A DNA stretch of 64,000 nucleotides from Pectobacterium sp013449375 (GTDB lineage: Bacteria > Pseudomonadota > Gammaproteobacteria > Enterobacterales > Enterobacteriaceae). The position numbers and the translations under genes are program-made. How positions within the stretch are numbered: position 1 is the stretch's first letter; every line of letters begins with the position of its first letter. The stretch is taken from the NCBI RefSeq assembly GCF_048593165.1, contig NZ_CP184271.1; one strand, 5' to 3'. Positions 42,952 to 53,976 of this stretch are shown in pieces. The notes below the pieces were generated by a model. That model searched no databases. It saw nothing but the letters and a program-made list of their open reading frames with translations, and was not told the origin of the DNA.

Positions 42952-44289
42952 CACGCCCTGCGCCAGCATCGCGTCGGCCACTTTTACAAAGCCCGCCACG
43001 TTGGCACCGCGCACGTAGTTCGTCTGGCTGTCTTCGCCGCCGTACTGCACACACGCATTGTGAATATCCAGCATGATGTGGTGCAAACGCGCATCCACCT
43101 TCTCTGCTTTCCAGCCCAAACGTGCCGCGTTTTGCGCCATTTCCAGCCCAGATGTCGCCACGCCGCCAGCGTTAGCCGCTTTGCCCGGCGCAAATAGCAC
43201 GCCGGCATCAAGGAATGCGTCGGTGGCTGGGATCGTGGTTGGCATGTTGGCACCTTCTGCCACGGCTTTCACACCGTTAGCAATCAGCGTCTGCGCCGCT
43301 GGCAGATCCAGCTCATTCTGCGTGGCGCACGGCAGCGCGATATCTACCGGCACTTCCCACGGTGTTTTACCTGCGAGGTAAGTCAGTTTCGCTTCACGCG
43401 CATAATCTTCCACACGGCCATAGCGTTTATTTTTGATCTCTTCCAGCAGCGCCAGTTTCTCTGGGGTAAACCCGTTTTCATCCACTACCGTGCCGTTAGA
43501 ATCCGATGCCGTGACCACACGCGCCCCCAGTTCCATCGCTTTTTCAATCGCATACTGCGCCACATTGCCGGAACCGGACACGGCAACACGCATGCCTTCA
43601 AAGCCCAGACCGTGGCGTTTCAGCATCGCTTCCGTGAAGTAGATCAGGCCGTAGCCCGTTGCTTCAGGGCGAATCAGACTGCCGCCGAACGACAGCCCTT
43701 TACCGGTGAAGACGCACGCGGTGTTGTTGGTCAGCTTCTTCATCATGCCGGTCATGAAACCGACTTCGCGGCCACCCACGCCGATGTCGCCCGCCGGAAC
43801 GTCCGTATCCGCGCCCAAATGACGATACAGTTCCGTCATCAGCGCCTGACAGAAACGCATGATTTCACCCTGGCTTTTCCCTTTCGGGTTAAAGTCCGAA
43901 CCGCCTTTACCACCGCCCATTGGCAGCGTCGTCAGTGCATTCTTGAACGTCTGCTCGAACCCGAGGAATTTCAGAATCGACAGGTTAACGGACGGGTGGA
44001 AACGCATGCCGCCTTTGTACGGCCCGATCGCGGAGCTGAACTGGACACGCCAAGCGCGGTTCACCTGTACCTGACCTTTATCGTCCGTCCACGCCACGCG
44101 AAACTGAATCACGCGTTCCGGTTCTACCAATCGCTCCAGCAGGCTGTAATCCGCATAGTGAGGGTTCTGCTCCAGAAAAGGCCACAGAGTGGAAAGCACT
44201 TCATTAACGGCCTGTAAAAATTCAGGCTGATGCGGATCGCGTTGTTGAACAGAATCAAGAAAACTCGCCAGAGATACGATTTGTGCCAT
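42946..44289 (-). CDS. gdhA: NADP-specific glutamate dehydrogenase
   Basis: Assimilates ammonium by reductive amination of 2-oxoglutarate with NADPH; hexameric and cytosolic. 447 aa, as in E. coli. The substrate-binding region is GGMRFHPSVNLSILKFLGFEQTFKNALTTLPMGGGKGGSDFNPKGKS, with the catalytic lysine in GGGKGGSDF. The coenzyme fold has VAVSGSGNVAQYAIEKAMELGA. The C-terminus ends ADAMLAQGVV at a TAA within a triple 15-bp tandem repeat. The leader 44290-44518 carries its promoter, which I could not define. It lies downstream of uspA, which has its own terminator. Confidence 0.98.
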   Translation of the reverse strand: MAQIVSLASFLDSVQQRDPHQPEFLQAVNEVLSTLWPFLEQNPHYADYSLLERLVEPERVIQFRVAWTDDKGQVQVNRAWRVQFSSAIGPYKGGMRFHPSVNLSILKFLGFEQTFKNALTTLPMGGGKGGSDFNPKGKSQGEIMRFCQALMTELYRHLGADTDVPAGDIGVGGREVGFMTGMMKKLTNNTACVFTGKGLSFGGSLIRPEATGYGLIYFTEAMLKRHGLGFEGMRVAVSGSGNVAQYAIEKAMELGARVVTASDSNGTVVDENGFTPEKLALLEEIKNKRYGRVEDYAREAKLTYLAGKTPWEVPVDIALPCATQNELDLPAAQTLIANGVKAVAEGANMPTTIPATDAFLDAGVLFAPGKAANAGGVATSGLEMAQNAARLGWKAEKVDARLHHIMLDIHNACVQYGGEDSQTNYVRGANVAGFVKVADAMLAQGVV

Positions 44290-44517
44290 GAACAGCTCCT
44301 GATTGAACGAATAAGCTCCCTTCTGCTTCTTTATTTTTAGACACGTAGAAGCTTGTGGGAGCGGTGAAAATGATGTTGTGTCCTCTGGACTATAACACTG
44401 GCGATGGATATTTAAGCAAGCGTTTTCTTTTCAGATAAACGTTATAATCCAATGGGATAGGAAGGGTTTTTTGGCGTTTTGAGAAGGAAAATTTGCCATA
44501 AGTTTTTGTTATATAAC

Positions 44518-44547
44518 AAAAGGCACAGCTAAGAAGCCGTGCCTTTC
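44518..44547 (-). terminator. uspA terminator
   Basis: On the minus strand AAAGGCAC (44546-44539) pairs with GTGCCTTT (44526-44519) around a partly paired loop, followed by TGTTATAT. It lies about 35 bp after the uspA stop. Confidence 0.75.
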
Positions 44548-44580
44548 ATCACTGAAAAAAAATGCAAAAAAAGCTAATTT

Positions 44581-45018
44581 TTATTCGTCTTCATCATCAC
44601 GCAGCGGCACGATGAGCATGTCGACATGCACGGTATTAATCAGTTGGCGCGCCGAAGACATCAATTTGCTCCAGAAGTCCTGATGGTGACCGCACAGCAC
44701 CAGATCGGCGTCGTATTTCTTAATCGCATCAACCAGCACTTGTCCTAAATCGCCGCTGCCGCTCAGCGTCTCGCTGATAGGGTAACCTGCGCTCTGTGAC
44801 AGCTCGGTCAACGCGTTCTGGGTTTCTTCAGAGATACGCTGTTGCATGTCACCCAGATTGACGTCGATAAGCCCCGTGTAGAGATCGGAGTAGTTCACAT
44901 CGACGTGGATTAACGAGACTTTCGCATTGTACGGTCTTGCCATTGAAACGGCTTTTTCCACTAACACTTTGCTTTCTGGAGAAAGGTCAACAGCAATAAG
45001 GATGTGTTTGTAAGCCAT
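44581..45018 (-). CDS. uspA: Universal stress protein A
   Basis: 145-aa soluble protein of the UspA fold, induced on growth arrest and many stresses in E. coli. The N-terminus MAYKHILIAVDLSPESKVLVEKAV and the body match E. coli UspA. The C-terminal part CGHHQDFWSKLMSSARQLINTVHVDMLIVPL lacks the full G-x2-G-x9-G-(S/T) ATP loop found in ATP-binding Usp proteins, as is usual for UspA itself. Divergent from uspB with 573 bp between start codons. Confidence 0.97.
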   Translation of the reverse strand: MAYKHILIAVDLSPESKVLVEKAVSMARPYNAKVSLIHVDVNYSDLYTGLIDVNLGDMQQRISEETQNALTELSQSAGYPISETLSGSGDLGQVLVDAIKKYDADLVLCGHHQDFWSKLMSSARQLINTVHVDMLIVPLRDDEDE

Positions 45019-45591
45019 AATAAGACTCCTTCCGTAAAGACTAATTAAGGGTTAGCAGCTATTTCTCCTGCCAATCTGATACTTAACAGCGGATTATAGG
45101 ATAGCACTCATCCGCGGTATCGGACTGTTCAGTCGATCACAACCCGTTTTCAAACCTGTTAATTCTATTGATAAGTGTAGTAGAAACCGCTCCTTTTCGC
45201 CGTTAAATCGCGCAGCTTCTCCTTTCAGAAAGGGCATTATCTCGCCGAAAATCGTCCTTCATGCCGATTGCACCAGCCCCTCTGGTACAAACGAACATTC
45301 TTCTTCTACACTACAAGTAGGGGGCGGTGCGCCTGTCCTCCACCCTCTGGGATGAAAAACGAGAACGGGGCTAGCCGTGATGCTGTTGGCTATCCAAAAT
45401 GACAATAAAATCGTGCGTAAGCACGTGGCATAACTATTCGTCGTAGAAAAACATTCGTTCGTAGAAAAACAGTGCAAACAAATGTCGTAGAACGGCGTCG
45501 CGGATAATCGTAACGCTTGTCATCGGTCACCGGTGGGCTACGGGAATGTGTGACCATCGTATCTGACGAATAGAACGACCGGGAGGGAAGC
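45019..45591. promoter_or_regulatory. uspA/uspB divergent intergenic region
   Basis: 573 bp between divergent stress genes; promoters for both must lie here. Visible structure: CGTAGAAAAACA twice (45442-45453 and 45460-45471) with a third partial copy CGTAGAAC at 45486. Short open frames across it (for example 45259-45477 and 45390-45641, both minus) have no similarity I recognise, so I treat them as non-coding. Confidence 0.6.
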
Positions 45592-45927
45592 ATGATTAGT
45601 ACATTTGCGCTTTTCTGGGCTTTATGTATCGTCTGCATCATTAATATGGCGAGGTACTACTCTTCATTGCGCGTGTTACTGCTGGTTTTGCGTGACTGTG
45701 ACCCGCTGCTTTACCAATACGTTGACGGTGGGGGATTCTTTACCTCGCACGGCCAGCCAAGTAAGCAAATCAGGCTGGTAGGCTATATCTACGCACAACG
45801 CTATCTTGATCATCACGACCCTGAGTTTATTCGCCGCTGCGAGCGGGTGCGGGGACAATTCTTGCTCACGACCGCCCTGTGTGGCCTCATTGTCATCAGC
45901 CTGATTGCCATGATGATATGGTATTAA
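45592..45927 (+). CDS. uspB: Universal stress protein B
   Basis: 111-aa inner-membrane protein with one hydrophobic segment at each end ([20 protein letters not shown] and [22 protein letters not shown]) and a soluble middle ([25 protein letters not shown]). In E. coli uspB is sigma-S dependent and affects ethanol tolerance in stationary phase. GGGAGGGA lies upstream of the ATG. Convergent with pitA, sharing the terminator at 46000-46027. Confidence 0.95.
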
Positions 45928-45999
45928 AACATCGTACTTATATAATTATTGGTACTTACACTTTCTGGTATTAACACCATGAACGTCGATAAAAAGTAA

Positions 46000-46027
46000 A
46001 AAGGCGATTCCCCACAGAATCGCCTTT
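46000..46027. terminator. Bidirectional terminator between uspB and pitA
   Basis: 10-bp stem AAAGGCGATT/AATCGCCTTT with an 8-nt loop, flanked by AAAAAGTAA and TTTTTAT. Classic two-way terminator for convergent genes. Confidence 0.88.
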
Positions 46028-46038
46028 TTTTATGACGG

Positions 46039-47544
46039 TTAGATCAGCTTCAACGCCAGCCAGTACAGCGTACCGGACATCAGCATTGAGATTGGTAACG
46101 TCAATACCCAGGCCAGCAGAATACTTCTTATCGTTTTGCCCTGTACGCCACCACCATCAGCAATCATCGTCCCAGCAACCGCCGAGGACAATACGTGCGT
46201 AGTGGAAACGGGCATACCGGTGTAGCTGGCAACGCCAATCGACAGCGCCGCCGTCACCTGTGCTGAAACGCCCTGTGCGTAGGTCATGCCTTTCTTACCA
46301 ATCTTCTCACCGATGGTTACCGCTACGCGTTTCCAGCCCACCATCGTGCCCAGAGACAGCGCCAACGCAACAGCGACGATAATCCAGAGAGGCGCATACT
46401 CAACCGTCTGCAGCATGTCTTTACGCAGGTTGCTCAGGTAGCGTTTATCTTCACCTGACGTCTCTGGTAGTTTGATCACCCGATCCATCGTGTCCGAGAT
46501 ACACATCAGCAAACGCCGCACTCTGCTGCGGTCGTCAGGGTTCAGTTGGTCGTAACTTTTCAGGTTATTCAGCAAGCCCTGTGCACGTTCAATCGCAATC
46601 ATTACGCGCGAACTGTCGCAATGAAATTCTTTCTGACCGTTACTGGGAATGGTGTTTTCCGGCGCAGGAATAACAGGAGGGGACAGGTCGATAACGTGCG
46701 TCAACGCGTCGCCATGCTGCTTGTAGTATTCCTGCAAATTGACAACGGCATCGCGGGTACGACTGATGTCATAGCCAGACGCGTTCATGTTGACAATGAA
46801 CCCAGCTGGCGCAACGCCAATCAGCACCAGCATAATCAAGCCGATACCTTTCTGACCGTCGTTTGCCCCATGAGAGAAGCTCACCCCAATTGCCGATAAA
46901 ATCAGCGCGGTACGCGTCCAGAATGGTGGCTTACGCTTGCCATCCTGTTTTTCGCGATCGACAGGCGTCAGGTGCACACGCTTACGCTTTTTACTGTTGT
47001 TCCAGAACCGACGCAGCACCAGCAGCATCAGACCCGCAACCACCATCCCCACAATCGGCGATAGTAACAACGACAGGAAAATGCTGATCATTTTTGGCAC
47101 ATTCAACGCATCCACGACGGACGTATTCGTCAGCAGCGCGTTAGTCAAACCAATACCGATAATAGAGCCGATCAGCGTGTGAGAACTGGAGGCAGGAATA
47201 CCAAAATACCAAGTACCCAGATTCCAGATAATCGCGGCCAGCAGCATGGAAAACACCATGGCCAGACCGTGCGCCGAACTCACGTTCAGCAATAAATCCG
47301 TGGGGAGAAGGTGAACAATTGCATAGGCTACGCTCAGGCCGCCCAGCAGTACACCGAAGAAATTAAAGATACCCGCCATAACAACGGCAAACTCTGCACG
47401 CATAGCGCGGGTATAAATAACAGTGGCAACGGCATTCGCAGTATCGTGAAAACCGTTAATGGCTTCATACATGAGTACAAACAACAAAGCCAATATCAAC
47501 ATCAGGCCGGTGTAGTAATCCAATCCGGCAAATAAATGTAGCAT
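46039..47544 (-). CDS. pitA: Low-affinity inorganic phosphate transporter PitA
   Basis: Inner-membrane metal-phosphate/proton symporter, 501 aa (E. coli 499). Two homologous signature regions of the Pit family are visible: GFHDTANAVATVIYTRAM near residue 31, and TGMPVSTTHVLSSAVAGTM near residue 450. About ten membrane helices surround a hydrophilic central domain (about 195-370). It provides constitutive phosphate and divalent-metal uptake. The divergent 279-bp region to yhiN holds two GTCA repeats 11 bp apart near a T8 tract, too weak to call a Pho box. Confidence 0.96.
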   Translation of the reverse strand: MLHLFAGLDYYTGLMLILALLFVLMYEAINGFHDTANAVATVIYTRAMRAEFAVVMAGIFNFFGVLLGGLSVAYAIVHLLPTDLLLNVSSAHGLAMVFSMLLAAIIWNLGTWYFGIPASSSHTLIGSIIGIGLTNALLTNTSVVDALNVPKMISIFLSLLLSPIVGMVVAGLMLLVLRRFWNNSKKRKRVHLTPVDREKQDGKRKPPFWTRTALILSAIGVSFSHGANDGQKGIGLIMLVLIGVAPAGFIVNMNASGYDISRTRDAVVNLQEYYKQHGDALTHVIDLSPPVIPAPENTIPSNGQKEFHCDSSRVMIAIERAQGLLNNLKSYDQLNPDDRSRVRRLLMCISDTMDRVIKLPETSGEDKRYLSNLRKDMLQTVEYAPLWIIVAVALALSLGTMVGWKRVAVTIGEKIGKKGMTYAQGVSAQVTAALSIGVASYTGMPVSTTHVLSSAVAGTMIADGGGVQGKTIRSILLAWVLTLPISMLMSGTLYWLALKLI

Positions 47545-47823
47545 AAACGTTAGGCCATTTAGTGGTCATGAACGCGGCGCATTATCGGCGACAAGCAGGG
47601 GTCGGGAAAAGCAAAATATGACTTTTTTTTGACTTAATCTGTGATGGGGATCAGAGGGGAAATCACTTAATCAATAAAAATCAAATAATTATATATTTTT
47701 ACTAAAATACGCAAATTGTTACGCTGGTGTCGAACAACAACCAACACTACAATTTGCCGCCCTGCGGCTTATCCGCACACGACGACCCAAGATAGATAAC
47801 ATCACTCATCGGAGAAATGCATT

Positions 47824-49023
47824 GTGGAACAGTTTGACGTTGTCATCATCGGTGCTGGTGCAGCAGGCATGTTTTGTGCGGCACAGGCGGGACAACGCGG
47901 ACTGCGTGTGCTACTGCTCGATAATGGCAAGAAAGCTGGCCGGAAAATATTGATGTCCGGCGGCGGTCGCTGCAACTTTACCAATATGTATGCAGAACCG
48001 GCGGCGTACTTGTCCCACAATCCTCATTTTTGCAAATCGGCACTGGCGCGTTATACCCAATGGGATTTCATCAGCCTGGTCAATAACCATCGCATCGCTT
48101 ACCACGAGAAAACACTCGGTCAGCTATTCTGCGATGATTCCGCACAGCAAATCGTGGACATGCTGCTAACCGAGTGTGAACGGGCTAACGTCACTCTCCG
48201 TCTGCGCAGTGAAGTCACCTCGGTGGAGAAATCAGACGATCGGTTCACCATCCAGCTAAACAACGGCACATCATTCCAGAGCGCATCGCTGGTCGTTGCC
48301 AGCGGCGGCCTATCCATGCCCGGTCTGGGCGCGACGCCGTTCGGTTACCAGCTCGCCGCACAGTTCGGTATCAACGTGCTCCCCACTCGCGCCGCACTGG
48401 TGCCCTTCACGCTGCACAAACCGCTGCTCGAACAGCTGCAAACACTCTCCGGCGTCTCCGTGCCTACCGTCGTCACCGCAGAAAACGGCGTGACGTTCCG
48501 TGAAAACATCCTGTTTACGCACCGTGGGCTCTCTGGCCCCGCTATTTTGCAGATCTCCAGCTACTGGCAGGCGGGTGAATTCGTCACCATCAATCTGCTG
48601 CCCGACCGCGATCTCACCCAGCTTATTAATGACGAGCGCGCCGCTCATCCGAACCAAAGCCTGAAGAACACGCTGGCACAGTGGCTGCCTAAACGGCTAG
48701 TTGAATGCCTGCAAGCATTAGGACAACTGCCGGACGTCACGTTGAAACAGCTCAACAGCGCACAGCAAACGCAGATGGAACAGAGCCTGCAACAGTGGCG
48801 CGTACAGCCAAACGGCACGGAAGGCTACCGAACGGCCGAGGTAACCATTGGCGGCGTTGACACCCGCACTCTCTCCTCCAAAACGATGGAAGCCAATGCG
48901 GTTCCGGGGCTGTATTTCATCGGTGAAGTGGTCGATGTGACCGGCTGGCTCGGCGGCTATAACTTCCAATGGGCGTGGAGTTCAGCATGGGCGTGTGCGC
49001 AAGCGCTGCCTTTCTGCAAATAA
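47824..49023 (+). CDS. yhiN: BaiN/HI0933-family FAD-dependent oxidoreductase YhiN
   Basis: 399-aa predicted flavoprotein. The FAD motif VVIIGAGAAGMFCAAQAGQRG is at residues 6-26, followed by the family signature KKAGRKILMSGGGRCNFTN. The C-terminal YFIGEVVDVTGWLGGYNFQWAWSSAWACA completes the FAD site. The physiological substrate of this family in Enterobacterales is not established. Start codon GTG at 47824. Same neighbour (pitA, divergent) as in E. coli. Confidence 0.94.
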   Translation: MEQFDVVIIGAGAAGMFCAAQAGQRGLRVLLLDNGKKAGRKILMSGGGRCNFTNMYAEPAAYLSHNPHFCKSALARYTQWDFISLVNNHRIAYHEKTLGQLFCDDSAQQIVDMLLTECERANVTLRLRSEVTSVEKSDDRFTIQLNNGTSFQSASLVVASGGLSMPGLGATPFGYQLAAQFGINVLPTRAALVPFTLHKPLLEQLQTLSGVSVPTVVTAENGVTFRENILFTHRGLSGPAILQISSYWQAGEFVTINLLPDRDLTQLINDERAAHPNQSLKNTLAQWLPKRLVECLQALGQLPDVTLKQLNSAQQTQMEQSLQQWRVQPNGTEGYRTAEVTIGGVDTRTLSSKTMEANAVPGLYFIGEVVDVTGWLGGYNFQWAWSSAWACAQALPFCK

Positions 49024-49115
49024 GCACTATAATAACTGCTATTCAGCGCTCTCCTTTAATTCACGGGGAAAAGGACGTCTCTACATAGGCCTCTGCTGCC
49101 AGAAAGGAGATGTGG

Positions 49116-50723
49116 ATGAGTCCCAGACTTAGCAAACATAACATCAATCTGTTGCAGCGACTGATCGCAGGCATGCTGCCGCTGCTGCTTGGATTGCTGT
49201 TCATGTTTGTTGAATCCAGATTAATGGTAAAGCGTGATCTGGAATCCACCGCGCAAATCGCGATGCATTATGCCGAGAATATTTCGACACAGGCATGGAA
49301 TAGGGTGGATAGCCTCCAGCGCTTTCATGGCCAGCCCTGCGACGTTATCGGTGATGAGTTGCGACGTCTTGGTTCAGTCTTTTCTTATTTTCGTGCTATC
49401 GGCGTTATCCATAATACCAACGTCTATTGCTCTTCAACGTTTGGCAACACGGTGACGCCAATAAGTCGCATTATTCAACAGCCGTTGCCAGAACGCTATT
49501 CCGAACGCTGGAGCCTGTCAATTGCAGGCTCCGACAACGTGAAAGAACGCTCGGCGCTGATCTTCGTCCAGATGCCTCTTACGGGTTACGGCGCTTACGC
49601 CATGGTTGATGCGCAGCATCTGATCGACCTCATGATGGCGATAAGCGAAATTCGCGGCTACCAGCTTATCCTGCAAATGGATAACGGCCACCCGATTCAA
49701 ACTGGCCCAGCGATTACGCCCAGTATCGGCCTATTTTCTACCGCTGCGCTTGAAATCAAATCGAACCGCTTCCCGATTACCCTCAATGTTATCGCCCCCG
49801 CTTCTCAAGAAATAACCTACTGGAAGCAGGCATTCTTCACGTTTCTGCCACTGGCGATTATTCTCTCTCTGCTTTTCACTACGGCGCTGTGGTATTGGCA
49901 AAAACGTAAATTATTATTCCGCGACGAAATCCGTAAGGGCATCGCTAACGGCGAGTTTTCTGTCTATTACCAACCCATCTATGATGCAGAGACGCGAACC
50001 TGCACCGGCGTTGAGACATTGCTGCGTTGGCGACGCAGCAATGGGAAGTGGATCAGGCCCGATATATTTATCTCTGCCGCCGAAGCAGAAAGTATGATTA
50101 TTCCCATCACTCGGCATTTATTTGATTTGGTCGCGTCAGATATTGCCAGTTGGCAGGTAAAACCGGGGTTTCATCTGGGGCTAAACGTTGCAGCCGAGCA
50201 TTTGCATCATCCCAGTTTTGTCTCAGACGTACACCGCTTCGCCGAGAAGGTCGCCTCTCATTCATTAAGCATTACGCTGGAACTGACAGAACGTAACCTC
50301 ATCAGCAACGGTCCTGAAATCATACAGCGCCTGCATCAGTTGCGTGCAGATGGCTTTATGATTGCCATTGATGACTTTGGCACCGGACACTGTTCACTCT
50401 CTTATCTGCAAAACTTTCCGCTGGATTACCTAAAAATAGATCAGGGATTCGTGAGCGCCATTTCATCACCGGATGAAGAAGCACCTATTCTTGATGCGAT
50501 TATTAATTTGAGCCATCGCATCAATCTTCAATCCGTCGCGGAAGGCGTAGAAACCGAGCAGCAGCTCATGTATTTGCAGCGGCGCGGCGTCAAATATATT
50601 CAGGGGTTTCTTTACGCTAAACCGATGAACAATGAATCGTTTCTCGTCTGGCTTCACTACAATGGCAATAAATCGATAGAAAGTTTTATGAAAAAAAATG
50701 AAGAAGGAAAAAAGCACGACTAA
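49116..50723 (+). CDS. Cyclic-di-GMP phosphodiesterase with CSS-motif sensor and EAL domain
   Basis: About 535 aa. Membrane helix near residues 15-33, a periplasmic CSS-motif domain (VYCSSTFGN at about 107-115), a second helix near 245-262, and a cytoplasmic EAL domain from about 275. Catalytic features are present: GVETLLRWRR (EAL written as ETL), LGLNVAAEHL, ITLELTERN, AIDDFGTG and LDYLKIDQGF, so an active phosphodiesterase is likely. In E. coli homologues such as PdeC, the periplasmic CSS cysteines control activity through redox state and cleavage. AGGAG lies seven bases before the ATG at 49116; the ATG at 49110 overlaps it. Confidence 0.92.
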   Translation: MSPRLSKHNINLLQRLIAGMLPLLLGLLFMFVESRLMVKRDLESTAQIAMHYAENISTQAWNRVDSLQRFHGQPCDVIGDELRRLGSVFSYFRAIGVIHNTNVYCSSTFGNTVTPISRIIQQPLPERYSERWSLSIAGSDNVKERSALIFVQMPLTGYGAYAMVDAQHLIDLMMAISEIRGYQLILQMDNGHPIQTGPAITPSIGLFSTAALEIKSNRFPITLNVIAPASQEITYWKQAFFTFLPLAIILSLLFTTALWYWQKRKLLFRDEIRKGIANGEFSVYYQPIYDAETRTCTGVETLLRWRRSNGKWIRPDIFISAAEAESMIIPITRHLFDLVASDIASWQVKPGFHLGLNVAAEHLHHPSFVSDVHRFAEKVASHSLSITLELTERNLISNGPEIIQRLHQLRADGFMIAIDDFGTGHCSLSYLQNFPLDYLKIDQGFVSAISSPDEEAPILDAIINLSHRINLQSVAEGVETEQQLMYLQRRGVKYIQGFLYAKPMNNESFLVWLHYNGNKSIESFMKKNEEGKKHD

Positions 50724-50761
50724 CCGGCGGAAATTTATCCACCGGTTTTATATGATATAAA

Positions 50762-51286
50762 TCAGAAACGATAACCGACGCCAACATTAAAAGCATCTAC
50801 GCGCGTTTCATAAACCTTCGTGCCTTCATAGCCAATATCAATCGCCCAGTTTGCTACTGGCGTAATTTGAATACCGGCACCGTAAGCAAAGCTGGATTTA
50901 CTTTCACTCCCCGATTCACGGACAGCATCTCCCTCTTCCCAACTGGATTTACCGCGCCCAATACCCGCCAAGCCATAAACGCTGACATAGTCGTTAAAAC
51001 GGTAGGATGGCCCAGCCATGAGTGAATAATATTTCAGCTTATAAACATCACTACTTGAATTCTGATAATACTCTGTTTGCTCGGCACTCACATAAGTGAA
51101 AGAACCAATAATGCCAAGAGCGGAATCACCCTGATAATGGTATTTGGCTGTAATTCCTTTTGGATCTTTAAAGTTATCGACTTTCGCCTGAGCATAACCC
51201 AAAGATACCGTTTGTGTTGCCTGAGCAACAGACATTCCCATGGCACAAGCAATCAGAGTGGAAAGCAGCAGTGTTGTTTTTTTCAT
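50762..51286 (-). CDS. Ail/OmpX-type outer-membrane beta-barrel protein
   Basis: 174-aa protein with a signal peptide (MKKTTLLLSTLIACAMGMSVAQA) and an eight-stranded barrel ending in aromatic Phe (VGVGYRF). Family patterns are SLGYAQAKV, GITAKYHYQ, GIIGSFTYVSAEQ, LMAGPSYRFNDYVSVYGLAGIGRGK and WAIDIGYEGTKV. Ail/OmpX/PagC proteins mediate adhesion, serum resistance or envelope stability; the role here is not known. The gene lies in AT-rich DNA next to tRNA-Pro and may be acquired, though OmpX-like genes are also ancestral in this group. Confidence 0.9.
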   Translation of the reverse strand: MKKTTLLLSTLIACAMGMSVAQATQTVSLGYAQAKVDNFKDPKGITAKYHYQGDSALGIIGSFTYVSAEQTEYYQNSSSDVYKLKYYSLMAGPSYRFNDYVSVYGLAGIGRGKSSWEEGDAVRESGSESKSSFAYGAGIQITPVANWAIDIGYEGTKVYETRVDAFNVGVGYRF

Positions 51287-51708
51287 GATCTAAACATCTT
51301 CCATGTTTGAATAAAAAGACGGTTTCAACAAAGCGAATATATGAATATCGCGATATGTTCTCCGCACATAAACTTACATTTAAATACGGCGAGGTAAAGT
51401 CAGTATTATTTTTAAACAATGTAAGTGTATTTTATTTTAGTCATTAAAAAACAAAAGGATAAATAACATAAAGGATAATGAACACCCTATTTTATGTCCA
51501 GTTTTTGGGAACATTCTGAACTAAAATCAAGGAAAATATGGCAATGAACGACGTCGAAAAAGGTCGAGATAAAGCCCTATTTTTATAAAGGACTCATTTG
51601 ACAAAGGACGATTTTTATAAGCGAACAGTGTCATAAACGAGTAGTGTGGATAGACGATGTTACAAGAGAAAACAAAAGAGGAAAGATTGACTTACTGAGG
51701 AAGAAAAT
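51287..51708. other. AT-rich intergenic region between the Ail-type gene and tRNA-Pro
   Basis: 422 bp, clearly richer in A and T than its neighbours. It must hold the promoter of the Ail-type gene. Similar short blocks recur (CTATTTTTATAAAGGAC and GATTTTTATAAGCGA, 51578-51622). Two tiny open frames (MNDVEKGRDK... and TKDDFYKRTVS) are separated by stops and may be debris. No RNA gene recognised. Confidence 0.5.
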
Positions 51709-51785
51709 TGGTCGGCGAGAGAGGATTCGAACCTCCGACCCACTGGTCCCAAACCAGTTGCGCTACCAAGCTGCGCTACTCGCCG
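51709..51785 (-). tRNA. tRNA-Pro (anticodon UGG)
   Basis: 77-nt tRNA on the minus strand with encoded CCA. The acceptor arm is CGGCGAG/CTCGCCG. The D arm contains AGCTTGGTAGC, the anticodon stem-loop CTGGTTTGGGACCAG places UGG at the anticodon, and the T arm holds GGTTCGAATCC. It looks identical or nearly so to E. coli proM. No other tRNA adjoins it. Confidence 0.97.
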
Positions 51786-51921
51786 AATGCGGGCGCATCT
51801 TACTGCTACCCTATTGGAGCGTCAATACCTTTTTAGCAAAAGGATTTCGGCTGCCGCTAAAGTGTCCATCTCTTGCATTGACAGCCTGAAACCGACGTCC
51901 TTGTCCGTGATTCATGTCAAT

Positions 51922-53721
<1,800 letters not shown>

Positions 53722-53976
53722 TATGACAAGTGCTCCAACAAACCTTTCTTATTATCTGAAGCTATACGACAACATCTCTATGTCCGAGTTCAACAGAGAT
53801 AACCAGACTCTCAAGCATTTTATATCGCAAAACAGCAAATAGGTTTAAACTGTTCAATTTATAATCTTTATTTATGATTACGTAGGGGAAAAAGAAAAAA
53901 ACACCCCTTTTATGTGAATGAATCTATGAAAAAATAAAAGACACGCTCCCAATCTGTTATGAAAAATTACCACCAC

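Noticed and set aside
45259..45641. Overlapping minus-strand frames in the uspA/uspB gap
   Set aside because: No similarity and no ribosome-binding sites; they sit where promoters are expected.
47625..47660. Possible Pho box (two GTCA motifs 11 bp apart) and T8 tract upstream of pitA
   Set aside because: Only half-matches to the PhoB consensus, and a T8 tract outside a coding frame is weak evidence for phase variation.
51709..51785. tRNA-Pro as an integrated-island attachment site
   Set aside because: No integrase gene and no repeated tRNA 3' segment found nearby.
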